A stretch of 16,584 bases of DNA, taken from NCBI GenBank assembly GCA_910592205.1, contig CAJVPJ010000787.1, positions 1 through 16,584 on the forward strand. The letters run 5' to 3'. A model generated the notes under the pieces. The model saw only the letters and a program-made list of their open reading frames with translations, did not search any database and was not told the DNA's origin. The translations under genes were made by a program, and so were the position numbers. The stretch comes from Paraglomus occultum (lineage: Eukaryota; Glomeromycota; Glomeromycetes; Paraglomerales; Paraglomeraceae). Positions 1 through 14,913 of the stretch are shown in pieces. Each line of letters begins with the position of its first letter. Positions within the stretch are counted from its first letter, which is position 1.

Positions 1-2
1 GA

Positions 3-155
3 TCGCTTCAAGAATCGTCTCTAGCATCTGGAACGACTTCGGCGTCCGCATCAGCAATACCCACAACACAACAACAACAAACTCAGACGCAAATGACTGG
101 GTCTGGCCATCCGTTATTATTAATAGGACAGGTATCAATTACTTTAATCACGTGA
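3..155 (+). other. exon-like open stretch at window edge, unassigned
   Basis: Two plus-strand frames are open across 1-131. One reads as a Ser/Thr/Gln-rich stretch (with QQQQTQTQ) and stops with TGA at 153-155. The other is open through 131. At 131/132 there is a good splice donor, CAG followed by GTATCA. This may be the last exons of a gene that starts outside the window, or a first exon of the Gemin2 gene: a CTAAT branch-like site (211-215) and an acceptor ending TTCAG at 229 would join the second frame in phase to the Gemin2 reading frame. I cannot decide from the sequence alone. Confidence 0.3.
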
Positions 156-213
156 TATGAGATTTTAAATGAGATTTCAATTTTAAGCTTGTTTGTTTAA
201 ATGATCAACTCTA

Positions 214-1188
214 ATGAGAAGCTCTTCAGTTGAAGAAGACGACTTTATCGTGAGTAGAGCTTTTCCTACTTCAAACAAACCTTTTGGTTCACTAAACACA
301 CGACCGCCAGCTAATGGAGAGGAGTATTTGCGCCTGGTTAACGAAGAAGCAAACAAAATACCAGCAGTTAAAATTGCGCCCTCGCCAGCAAATAAACAAT
401 CAGACGATAAGATAGCAGGATGGGTGAAGAGAGGCTGGGCTGAGATGAAGAAAGAAGAAAATACTGTAGATAAATTGATGCCCAATAAAGAATGGGAAAT
501 AAAGTTTTTGGACGGGTTTGAGGGCATGAGACAAGTCAGTGTTTGTGCTAGACGATGGTTCAACATACGGCATGGCTTAATTATTAATTGGTTATTGTGA
601 TAAAGAAGCTACGCAGGTGGATTGATAAGCAAGCATCCAATATTAACCAAGCAGCCGAGACGTTAGAAATGCCTAAACACAGGAACAAGACTGCTTGGTA
701 CAAGTTTTGTTACGGATCCGCGGGGACAGTCCCCACCCTTTCAATAATCTCGAAGGTAGATCAGGTTGGTATGTAGAACTTAATAATGTTCACTGATGTT
801 CTCAAACAATATATATCAAAAGCTAATGTATGTAACGTGTGCAAAATCAGCAAACAACTCTTTCTCTAATATCATATCATACTGAATGGCTTTCTGATAA
901 CGAGATCTCTAAAGCACAATCACAATGGATTTTTGCGCTTCTGCTGAGAGTAGACAAACTGCTGACTCCTAATCAGACTTCATTGCTGAGAGAACTTTGC
1001 AGAAAGTGTATAGACATTAGGAAAAATTTGGTAAGGTAACAGCATATGCTCTATGTATAATTTACAAGCATTTACTAAATGGTATCTACTCTAAACAGTC
1101 GGCCCGCGACATGGACGATATTAATTTCGCCTCTGCCAACATAATAATTTCAATAATAAGAGGTATCTTTGGCCAAAAAGATCTTTAA
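214..1188 (+). CDS. gemin2: Gemin2/SIP1 homologue (SMN-complex subunit), 4 exons
   Basis: Spliced model: 214-534, 609-764, 851-1030, 1099-1188, giving 248 aa with TAA at 1186-1188. Gemin2 (SIP1; Brr1 in yeast) holds the Sm pentamer and SMN during assembly of spliceosomal snRNPs, mainly in the cytoplasm. Family hallmarks in order: an N-terminal acidic VEEDDFIVSRAF segment, GEEYLRLVNEEA (the EYLRRV motif), FEGMRQ, WYKFCYG, LSIISKVDQ, the helix with W-IFALLLRVDKLL, LLRELCRKC and the C-terminal FGQKDL. Human Gemin2 is about 280 aa, so length fits. Introns are 74, 86 and 68 nt, all phase 0. The first acceptor is uncertain: AG at 604-605 or 607-608 both keep frame and differ by one Lys. The ATG at 214 has an in-frame stop at 202-204 and a poor start context (C at -3). 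A 10-codon upstream ORF starts at 201. An upstream exon cannot be excluded. Confidence 0.85.
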
Positions 1189-1351
1189 CAGCGCGTTAAA
1201 AAAGTCGGCCTTGTTTTATAACGTTCTTCTTAAGCTCAACTGAATCTTTATTAGATTTATTAGTTGGATCAAATTTTAGCTTGACGAAACAACTGCAATA
1301 AATACTTCATCTCCACTAAGAAGCTCTGTCACAATTACCGTCGCATTTGTG
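1189..1351. terminator. convergent 3' ends with putative poly(A) signals on both strands
   Basis: Only 163 bp separate the Gemin2 stop from the ALAS stop on the opposite strand. AATAAA lies at 1297-1302 on the plus strand, 109 nt past the Gemin2 stop. Two minus-strand AATAAA copies lie at 1252-1247 and 1261-1256, about 90 to 105 nt past the ALAS stop. The two mRNAs would therefore probably overlap in their 3' UTRs. The hexamers are directly visible; their use is inferred. Confidence 0.4.
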
Positions 1352-3386
1352 CTAATGTGCTAATACACTAGTACTGGTAACACTTTCCTCGACAAGATTT
1401 CCGTGTACCAATCTCAATTGCTCGTCAGTCCAGATAGGCGCAGGTTTAGGATCACCAGTACCCACACCAGCGCATCCCCCTTCGGCTTCCCAATCTTTGA
1501 CGCGTTTTAATCCATTACTACTCCAAATGGCCTCCAGAACGCCTACCAAATAATCGGCCATCTCGGGGGTATGACCCGGTGTCGGGGTAATCCGAAGACG
1601 TTCCTGTCCACGAGGAACGGTAGGATAATTGATACTCTGAACATATATGCCATAATCTCGCAACAACTGGTCGGAAGCAAGTTTACAACGTTCAGCATCA
1701 CCGACAAGTACAGGAACAATATGGGAAGGATTAGGCACAACAGGAATATCAATATCAGTTAATTTAGCCTTAAGAGAACGAGTATTTAACTGTTGCATCT
1801 CCCTCTCTTTCGTGGATTGCTTAAGATAGTTGATAGAAGCCTTAGCACCGGCCGCAACGGCGGGTGGTAATGACGTGGTAAAGATAAAACCTGGCGCATA
1901 CGATCGAATCATATCTACCAACCGCGCAGACCCGGCAATGTACCCACCAACAACACCATACGCCTTTCCTAGGGTGCCAGAGATAATATCTACTTTATCC
2001 AAAATGCTTCCATTACCACCATAAGGATGTCTAGCATTTAACTCATAGTCTAAGTGCTCAGCCACTCCAGCTCCTCTTGGTCCATACATTCCTACAGCAT
2101 GGACCTCGTCAAGAAACGTAATTGCACCGTATTTCTTTGCTAAATTACAAATCTGTTCAATTTGCCCTACAGTACCACTCATAGAGTAAACGCTTTCGAA
2201 GACGACAATCTTTGGAGTACTAATCGGTACAGTTTGTAATTTTTCTTCGAGATCCTTAAGATCGTTATGCTTGAAGATTAATTTCTTGGCTCCGGAATGA
2301 CGAATACCTTGAATCATCGATGCGTGATTAAGCGCATCGGACAAGATGACACAATTTGGGAGTTTGGAAGCAAGAGTAGAAAGAGTAGCATCGTTGGCCA
2401 CGTAGCAAGAGGTAAAGACTAGAGCGGAGGCCTTGTGATGAAGATCCGCCAATTCAGCCTCGAGTTGCAAATGGAGGCTGGCATTGCCAGCTATGTTACG
2501 CGTACCACCCGCACCTGCACCGTATTTAGTAAGAGTTTGTCTGCGAATGGAAGAGCCAAGGAAAGAATTCAGGGGAAATACGTGACAAAAGATTAGGCGG
2601 TTGATTTGACAGGATAATAATTGAAGGACAAAAAAAATACATATAATTGAAATAAAAAAATTCTCCTCAATGCTTGCTTACTTCATAGTTTCCAGGACAA
2701 TAGGGTTTCTTCCCATTCCAAGATAATCATTGCTGCACCAGACAGTGACTTCCTCGTTAGCATTGGCAGTATGCGCTCTAGGAAACTTCTGAGCAAGCCT
2801 ATTGATATTGTTAAAGTAACGATAGCTTTTATCCTTGTGCTTTTTATCAAGCTCTTCTTGATATAATCCTTCGTAATCGAAAGATTGAGAGTTGGTCTTA
2901 TGAGTTACTGGAGGGTGATGGAAGGGACAAACGCCTGTTGGATTAATTGTTGGATCGATGTTAGTATAAAATTGAATCAAATCTGGTTTTTACAGTGTTG
3001 AGGGAAACAAATTGTCGGATGACAATATCTAATCCCATAAATATTTTTCTCTTACCTTCGCTTCCTTCTTTCTTGGTTTCTGTGGGAACGGTAGCAGGAA
3101 CGGTAGCAGGAATGGCAGCAGGAAGTCTACTAGCGTCATTCACAATGCTCGCATGATTTAATTTCAAAGTCGGCTGCTGAGCCATCGAAGCACTGCTGTG
3201 AAGGTACCGTCTACTTTGAACTGCCATAGCTTTACCCATTACTGGGCATTTCTTCGCCATTGACAATAAGCTGTTGCCGCCATCAGCAACTGGGGCTGGA
3301 GTGCGGGAAAGATTACGGAGAGTAGCGGCGGAAGTACGATATAAGAACGGACAAGCCTTCCTAGAGGTTTTGAGAATTGATTCCAT
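1352..3386 (-). CDS. HEM1: 5-aminolevulinate synthase, mitochondrial, 3 exons
   Basis: Spliced model (minus strand): 3386-3056, 2982-2682, 2540-1352, giving 606 aa ending in TAG. It condenses glycine and succinyl-CoA to 5-aminolevulinate with PLP, the first and rate-setting step of haem synthesis in opisthokonts, in the mitochondrial matrix. The first ~60 residues are rich in Arg/Ser/Ala and acid-poor with RRYLHSSAS at 59-67, a typical presequence and cleavage region. The core starts near IQFYTNIDP (113). Visible motifs: CSNDYLGMG, the glycine-rich [38 protein letters not shown] (Asp355, His358) and SGTLGKAYG with the PLP lysine at about 403. Three Cys-Pro haem-regulatory motifs lie at 12-13, 47-48 and 129-130. 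Introns are 73 and 141 nt. Exon 1 has three 12-nt repeats coding [12 protein letters not shown] (89-100). All three exon joins restore the conserved family sequence, for example [13 protein letters not shown]. Confidence 0.97.
3085..3120. repeat. three 12-nt tandem repeats in ALAS exon 1
   Basis: Unit GGAACGGTAGCA occurs twice exactly (3085-3096, 3097-3108) and once with two changes (3109-3120). On the coding minus strand it encodes Pro-Ala-(Thr/Ala)-(Val/Ile) in the linker between the mitochondrial presequence and the catalytic core, so copy-number change would keep frame. Confidence 0.85.
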
Positions 3387-3745
3387 CGAGGAAAGACCAA
3401 TACAAATTTTAAAATTCAGGAAGGGCAAAATGATAAGTTTTGTTCGAGAACAATGTTTAAGAAAACATGTTTGAAGAGGAAAAGTTTTATTATTTATGTA
3501 TGATAAAGATGATCGACAAGCGCATTGTGATCAAGAATAAATACAAGTGGTCCACGACGCATCATGCCTCCGTTAATTCGTGTCACTAAACGGAGTAATT
3601 TGTAAAATATTGATGCAGACGATCATGTATCAGAAGCGATAATGATTCAGAGTAAAAATAGTAGTCGTATACAATAAGAATTCTGTAAATGAGGATGTGG
3701 TGACTAGATTTGATACTGATCGGCTGCAACTCAAATTACAATGAT

Positions 3746-3790
3746 CCAATGTCGTCTTTCATTTTAGTCACATGAATTCCAATCATTGGA
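3746..3790. promoter_or_regulatory. CCAAT cluster with a palindromic CCAAT/ATTGG pair
   Basis: CCAAT occurs at 3746-3750. A perfect 13-bp palindrome, TCCAATCATTGGA, spans 3778-3790 and holds one CCAAT in each direction. The cluster lies 360 to 405 bp upstream of the HEM1 ATG and about 760 bp upstream of the PTPA ATG. In fungi the HAP/CBF complex binds CCAAT and controls haem and respiratory genes, including yeast HEM1. Function here is inferred from position and motif only. Confidence 0.35.
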
Positions 3791-4486
3791 CGACAGTAGC
3801 ATGAGATTTAGAAACGTGCTTTGTCAACCACAACAGGAAATTTATTTCTCCCATTATCGTATTTGATACAATCCTAATATCAACTCTATTGGTAAAATCC
3901 GGTTGGAAAAGAGACGCTTCAAACTTGTATTTACAATCGATGAATGTTGGTTTTGCTTTTTGTCTCCTTCGTATTAGGTTTCAATACATGAAATGCTGAC
4001 AAAGAGTTTAAAGTTTATTCCATTAATTTATGACTATCGGTAAGTGACACAAATGACAGTCAATATTAATATTAATATGGCAAAATCAAAACCCGGATTA
4101 CCGGAAAAGGGCTGCATGCAATCAATCTCCTGTAATAACAAGTGCACTATCCCGATCGTTTTAAGCGTGCTTGCGTAGAATAGATATCTCAGCGTAAGCA
4201 GGATATGATCATACAACAGTAATAATAACGACATTCCTGTCATCTCACAAACTCCGAAAAAAGAACAAACGATTATATTGAATGGGTAGGAGATTCTTGG
4301 AGTGAAAAAAGTCAAAGTTTTTCTTATCGTACTTTATCGAAATTAAATCAATAAACTTTCGGGGCATTCCGATCTTTGGTAGATCTACAAGGACTATTTG
4401 ATTTCTTCCCAAGAGGGCTTTGGATGAATTTAACGAACGCTCAATTTTTGCACTTTCCGCAAATGGAGTTGTCAGGCGGAAATTAA

Positions 4487-4494
4487 TATATATT
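4487..4494 (+). promoter_or_regulatory. TATA-like box upstream of PTPA
   Basis: TATATATT lies 53 to 60 nt before the PTPA start codon. Two ATGs (4506 and 4522) fall between it and the start, both opening frames that overlap the true start, so the transcription start may lie downstream of them. A TATA-like run in AT-rich DNA is weak evidence. Confidence 0.25.
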
Positions 4495-4546
4495 CGTGAT
4501 CGGCCATGTCGATCACAAACCATGTTCTTTATCGACTGTTTAAAAA

Positions 4547-5910
4547 ATGGCAGGCATTTTCTCATCACCGCTTTCATTAACAGAGCACAATTTTGTAGAA
4601 CCTCGAAAGATGATCAAACAGCATAGTGACATTGACGTTTGGGTAGATTCTAAGGCATTTGCACGATTTTTGACGTTTATCAAATTGCTAAATGAAAGCA
4701 TTCTCAACAAGAAGATCTCGGATCCATGCATCGTTTCTGAGGTTTTACATTTTCGATTATGACCGTAAATAAAGTACGTGAATTAGCAAAAGAATGAGTT
4801 ATCGATGACTAACTTTGTCTTCACCATAGACAGCTCAGAAACTCGTGGACATTCTGGAACAGTTATCGAATTGGATAGATGAGATCCCCCCACTACCAAC
4901 CCCGCAACGGTTTGGAAACAAAGCATTTCGTGACTGGATTGCTCGCTTAGAGAATGTATTCAATCGTTTATTGCTTAGCAGCTTTTTAGTAAACGATTCA
5001 TCAGCTGCCCGAGATTTAACCATTTTATTATCCAGAATGCAGTTGAGATACATAATAAACTCCTCTTACCTCAGTGGCATAATGCTATAGTTGAACTGGT
5101 ACCACTGTTTAACGGAAGTTTTGGTCATGGAATACGCATTGACTACGGTAGTGGTCATGAGCTGAACTTTGTTGCGTGGTTGTGTTGCCTTACTCTTTTG
5201 GGTGTTTTTACGCAAGAAGATTATCATGCTCTTGTTTTGAGAATATTTACAAAGTAAGATCAACATTTTTAAACTCTGTCTTCCTTTTTCGTGAATTTTA
5301 ATAATATGATACACACACTGTCATAGATACTTGGATCTTGTGAGGAAACTGCAAACCGTCTACAATCTTGAACCAGCTGGAAGCCACGGCGTGTGGGGAC
5401 TAGATGATCATCAGTTTCTCTCGTACTATTGGGGAAGTGCTCAGTTAAGAGGTTAGCTTCGTACCGCAAATTACGGTATATGTATTCTATAAATAACAAC
5501 AATCTTATTGACTGAATTAATTTACATATTTCAGATCACCAACGTCTCAAACCCAAATCGATTCTCAATAAAGAGTTTATAGAAATATTTGCTGACGATT
5601 ATATGTATTTTGGATGCATTAAACATATTAACAAGGTAATTATCCACTACTGGGCATGGGGGCTATGTATATAAGGCTTGTTAACTGTCTATTTTAAATA
5701 TAGATAAAAAGAGGACCTTTTCATGAGCACTCGCCTATGCTCCATGACATCTCGGGGGTGCAATCATGGCAAAAGGTTAATTCTGGGTTATTGAAGATGT
5801 ATGTTGCCGATGTTCTCAAGAAATTTCCTATAGTTCAACACTTGCTGTTTGGTACTCTTCTTCCGTTCGAGTCTAACCAAGACCAGTCAACAGATGGCAA
5901 TAAGTCTTGA
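4547..5910 (+). CDS. PTPA: serine/threonine phosphatase 2A activator PTPA (RRD/YPA family), 6 exons
   Basis: Spliced model: 4547-4741, 4830-4955, 5036-5253, 5327-5451, 5535-5635, 5704-5910, giving 323 aa. PTPA is a peptidyl-prolyl isomerase-like protein that binds and reactivates the PP2A catalytic subunit with ATP, in cytoplasm and nucleus. Family landmarks in order: HNFVEPRK near the N-terminus, [33 protein letters not shown] split over two fields of exon 2, [74 protein letters not shown] and FGTLLPF before a short tail. Human PTPA has the same core and similar length. Introns are 88, 80, 73, 83 and 68 nt; the first has a perfect CTAAC branch site. The 80-nt intron at 4956-5035 could be missed because the frame stays open through it, but only its removal connects RLEN to the conserved IDYG block. 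The start has AAA before and G after the ATG. I cannot tell RRD1 from RRD2 type. Confidence 0.95.
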
Positions 5911-6999
5911 GGCGTCCTTGGTAATGGCAAACATCTGGCGTAAGTATAATTTATTTCTATTAATAATTATTAGTGAATTTTTGGGAATATTATTTAGATA
6001 CAATTTCAACGTCCGAATAATTCATAACTACTATATCTCGTGGATAAGTTTTAGCATTTAGCTATTTCAAACGAACATGTTTTCTGTTGATATTTGCTAG
6101 ACTTATTTTTTCATATGACTGATTGAATGTATTAAACATCAGCAATTATCTGATATATGATAATGATTTACGAAATACGTTGCAAAGTGCAAACTCGATG
6201 CATAGTCGATCGATAGTGGCAAGCTTTGCAATCTTGTCTTTGACGCCGATGGATATAACAAGTTATTATTATCAAGAGTTTTCTACGCGTACTGGTTGAG
6301 CACGCTTTTATTCGCCTCTAGCAATAGCACGACCCGTGACATTTTAACTCTCCGATCTTATTATATACTGACATACAATGGAGTAAAGTGGTGCATCAGA
6401 CAAACATACTTATTCTTCGTTGAATAAGCAATGTCCCGCGAGTCAATACAGACTTGATGTCCACGCGCAAAGACCGAAACTTGAACACGTGATCGAGAAC
6501 TATATGCTCTAAGATAAGCATATACACACTTTCTACTCGCCGGTATAATCACTAATTCGTGATCCTGTTAAAGAAACGAACGAGATCGATTAGGTTTATC
6601 CGAATTGCAATCCCTTATGAATAAAAGAAAAAGATAAGAAAGCAAATTGGAAATTAAAGGATACTCTGATGGATGGTATATTATATAATGAAACATCACT
6701 ACATATAGCAAGTATAATTACACAACACGGCAGTTTAATAAATCACGCATTCGAAATTCTGTGAATGCTTACAAAATAAACCAAAACCATTCTGAAATAC
6801 TATTATTCTCTATCAAACCTTAACATACAAACTGTCAAGCAAAGTTTGTCTGTGCAAGATTACAGGGGGCCTTGGTATTAGTATTGGTGAGTTACTGTAT
6901 TGCTTGTAATATACTTATTAAAATAGTATTTCATACCAGTGTATCTTTGACGTTGTTGACAGTAGAATGAACGTTTCCAATTATCATCACAAAAACAAA
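5911..6999. other. gene-poor spacer downstream of PTPA
   Basis: AT-rich sequence with short, stop-interrupted frames only. I see no conserved protein segment, RNA gene or repeat array. A GTAAGT donor-like site at 5940-5945 just after the PTPA stop could mark a 3' UTR intron but has no clear partner. The right end may include the decayed remainder of the transposase described at 7000-7321. Confidence 0.5.
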
Positions 7000-7321
7000 T
7001 TATTTGTGGCTACTTTTAGAACTCAGTTCATCTAAATGCCTTTTGATTGTAACGTACATCATATTTAGAAAGTTTTATAGATAAATTTCTCAACGACTCG
7101 GTAGGATTTGTTTGAATAAATTGACGGACAAATCCTTGCTGCGGTTGGTGTAAGCTTTCGTTTCCTTTTCTATGGGCTAAGGTTCCCGTTTCTTTCAACT
7201 TTTTAATATTATATTTAATTGTAGAGAGTTGTATGAATTTCTTGTGCATTGCACACACCCTCGTTAAGAAGTGTAATATCGATATTGTTCGACGATGTGT
7301 TTCTAGATATAATGATGCCAT
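7000..7321 (-). pseudogene. broken Tc1/mariner-type transposase, N-terminal DNA-binding part
   Basis: The minus strand opens with ATG at 7321-7319 and reads MASLYLETHRR, then STIKYNIKKLKETGTLAHRK and a second helix region ESLRNLSIKLSKYD. This order (helix-turn-helix, KETG linker, basic GRPR-like spot, second helix-turn-helix) is that of the paired DNA-binding domain of Tc1/mariner transposases. The frame stops at 7028, but another frame continues the family pattern as VTIKRHLDELSSKSSHK from 7053 to a TAA at 7000, so a frameshift near 7053 is evident. The usual GRPRK motif is replaced by ESLHQPQQ, and no catalytic DDE domain follows. The copy is dead. Family-level assignment is by pattern recognition. 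Confidence 0.7.
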
Positions 7322-7445
7322 GTTCGAAGCTTTAATATATGCAAACATGGATGTTATCAACAAAAAATGTACCGCTTTTATATAGTTAGTATTATACGTG
7401 TTTGTTTACATAGGTAAAAAGTTGTTGCGTTTTAAATCGCGTCTA

Positions 7446-7476
7446 CATTTGGCCAATTTTTTTGTAACACACTGTA
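7446..7476 (-). mobile_element. Tc1/mariner-like terminal sequence next to TA
   Basis: On the minus strand, TA (7476-7475) is followed by CAGTGTGTTACAAAAAAATT and then GGCCAAATG. A CAGTG-type end beside a TA target is usual for Tc1/mariner elements. It lies about 125 bp upstream of the ATG of the broken transposase and points the right way to be its 5' terminal repeat. I found no convincing matching repeat on the other side; a CAGTGTAT at 6939 is the only weak candidate. Confidence 0.5.
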
Positions 7477-7513
7477 TATTGATTTTCACAACTAGATTTC
7501 ATTGTGCATAACT

Positions 7514-7536
7514 ATCGCGAGGAACTTTTATTCACA
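7514..7536 (+). repeat. left arm of a perfect 23-bp inverted repeat
   Basis: The sequence ATCGCGAGGAACTTTTATTC plus ACA here is the exact reverse complement of 8090-8112. Identity stops sharply at both ends of each arm. The arms enclose 553 bp without a recognisable gene. A MITE or a small non-autonomous DNA transposon is possible; a short old inversion is another reading. No clear target-site duplication is visible beyond a shared CT next to the arms. Confidence 0.85.
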
Positions 7537-7880
7537 TTCATTATGCATAACAAAGTTCACGTAATCTTACAAAATTCGTTACAGAAATAAAGTCCGCTTT
7601 AACGAAGCTTTTGGCGAAACGGAGATCTTGTTAAAATAGGCTTTAGTAACCGAAATAATGTCTCTACACTTTAATATTTGCGGTTCGCTAAATATTTGTA
7701 CTAACACATTCTCCCAGCAGTGATCCGCATGATAATTTTGAGTGAAGTCGAGTGAGGACATGGATGACTGCGTAATTTTTCTAAAAAACGATCAACAGTT
7801 ATGTATCAAAAGATATGCAGTGTCGGAAAAGACTTAGCCACAACCAGTACTATCTCGATGATTTTTAGGAAATCAAGGCC

Positions 7881-8027
7881 ATGAACGAAAGCCTCGAAAG
7901 TAGAATTTGCGAAATTTGACGCGAGATTCGATCTCTTCGAAGCAAACTCGACCTCATTAATCAACAATGGAATTTTTGGGACAGTAAGTTCGATGGAATA
8001 AAAGAACGGAACGGATTACGACAATAA
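7881..8027 (+). pseudogene. possible decayed small coiled-coil ORF, unrecognised
   Basis: From ATG 7881 the frame reads MNESLESRICEI, then TGA at 7917-7919, then REIRSLRSKLDLINQQW and on to TAA at 8025-8027. Ignoring the TGA, it gives 47 sense codons with heptad-like Leu/Ile spacing and many charged residues. I know no family for it. It lies between the inverted repeat arms at 7514 and 8112. It could equally be chance. Confidence 0.2.
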
Positions 8028-8035
8028 ACGAAGGT

Positions 8036-8136
8036 TCTACCGTACCGCACGTATAAACAGCTTAAACTGGGCTTTACCGAGCACCTTGCTGTGAATAAAA
8101 GTTCCTCGCGATCTACCGTACCGCACGTGTTAACAG
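8036..8136 (+). repeat. 25-nt direct repeat, two copies 76 bp apart
   Basis: Copies at 8036-8060 and 8112-8136 share TCTACCGTACCGCACGT exactly (17 nt) and then a looser 8 nt ending in AACAG. The second copy begins right at the edge of the 23-bp inverted repeat. The GC content of the unit is higher than the surroundings. Function unknown. Confidence 0.8.
8090..8112 (-). repeat. right arm of the perfect 23-bp inverted repeat
   Basis: Exact reverse complement of 7514-7536. It overlaps by one base the second copy of the direct repeat that begins at 8112, so the two repeat families abut here. Confidence 0.85.
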
Positions 8137-8832
8137 AATTTCTCGAGGTAAGACTTTGTGGGTCATATTTCCCGACATTAATGACTTTTGTCATTTAATT
8201 AATATAAAAAATTATGTAAATTACAGGTTTAGAGTTATTCTGTTCTTATTATAATCATGATAATGCTTATTCTTCATCTTTGTTACGTGTTTTCATAATG
8301 AATGAAAATGTATAAAGACAATGGTATTTGGATTTGCTTAACTATATCAACATAGACAGCTCTGACCAATGATGATACCGATAATAATTTTTCTTGTTTC
8401 ATCGTTTTGTAACAACATTTACTGGTTGCTTATAATAATAATTGTTCTAGTAGATTCATATTTCTAAAAAGCTGATCTTTCGATATTTGCTAAAAGAACA
8501 ATTTACAGCAAATGTATGGGCATTGTTCAAAAGTTCGTGCAAATTCTTGATGATCAGGCAGCATAACGCAGACCGGCGGATTAATAGCAGTCGTCATATT
8601 AATAGATTATGAAAAAACAGCATTCTACATAAAATCCAATCATTCCTCAGTTGAATATTGCGCGACTTGTTGCAAGATTGAACCATATGTCTAGTGAAGT
8701 AAGACGTTCACAAATATTCCGAAAATTCACAAGTTTATTATTATACACAGCGTTGTCATATGAAGCAAAGTTTCATGACATTCACATTTCCAAGAATGTG
8801 ACTACAAGTTAATTCATCAGAATTACATTTTA
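8137..8832. other. 3' flank of the transporter gene, no gene seen
   Basis: AT-rich and without conserved coding segments. A minus-strand AATAAA at 8739-8734 lies 94 nt past the transporter stop and is a plausible poly(A) signal. Nothing else can be supported. Confidence 0.45.

Positions 8833-14913
<6,081 letters not shown>

Larger units (their letters stand above)
3387..4546. other. divergent intergenic region between HEM1 and PTPA
   Basis: This 1.16 kb region carries the promoters of two divergent genes. No confident coding exon is present. Short features include the CCAAT cluster at 3746-3790, a TATATATT box near PTPA and the AT palindrome around 4064-4078. A stretch at 3921-3959 reads KLVFTIDECWFCF and weakly recalls the first catalytic Asp region of Tc1/mariner-type transposases, but stops follow immediately. 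Confidence 0.6.

Noticed and set aside
183-566. Long open frame on the minus strand opposite Gemin2 exon 1
   Set aside because: It mirrors a well-supported coding exon and shows no family similarity of its own.
7579-7761. Minus-strand frame with DFTQNYHADHCWENVLVQIF
   Set aside because: Looks protein-like in composition, but I know no matching family, it lacks a supported start and lies within repeat-flanked DNA.
7961-8194. Minus-strand 77-codon frame
   Set aside because: It spans the repeat arms and direct repeats and has no recognisable motif; probably chance.
5911-8832. Possible tRNA or other RNA gene in the large spacer
   Set aside because: I looked for A/B-box and cloverleaf patterns and saw none convincing by eye; a covariance-model scan would be needed to settle it.
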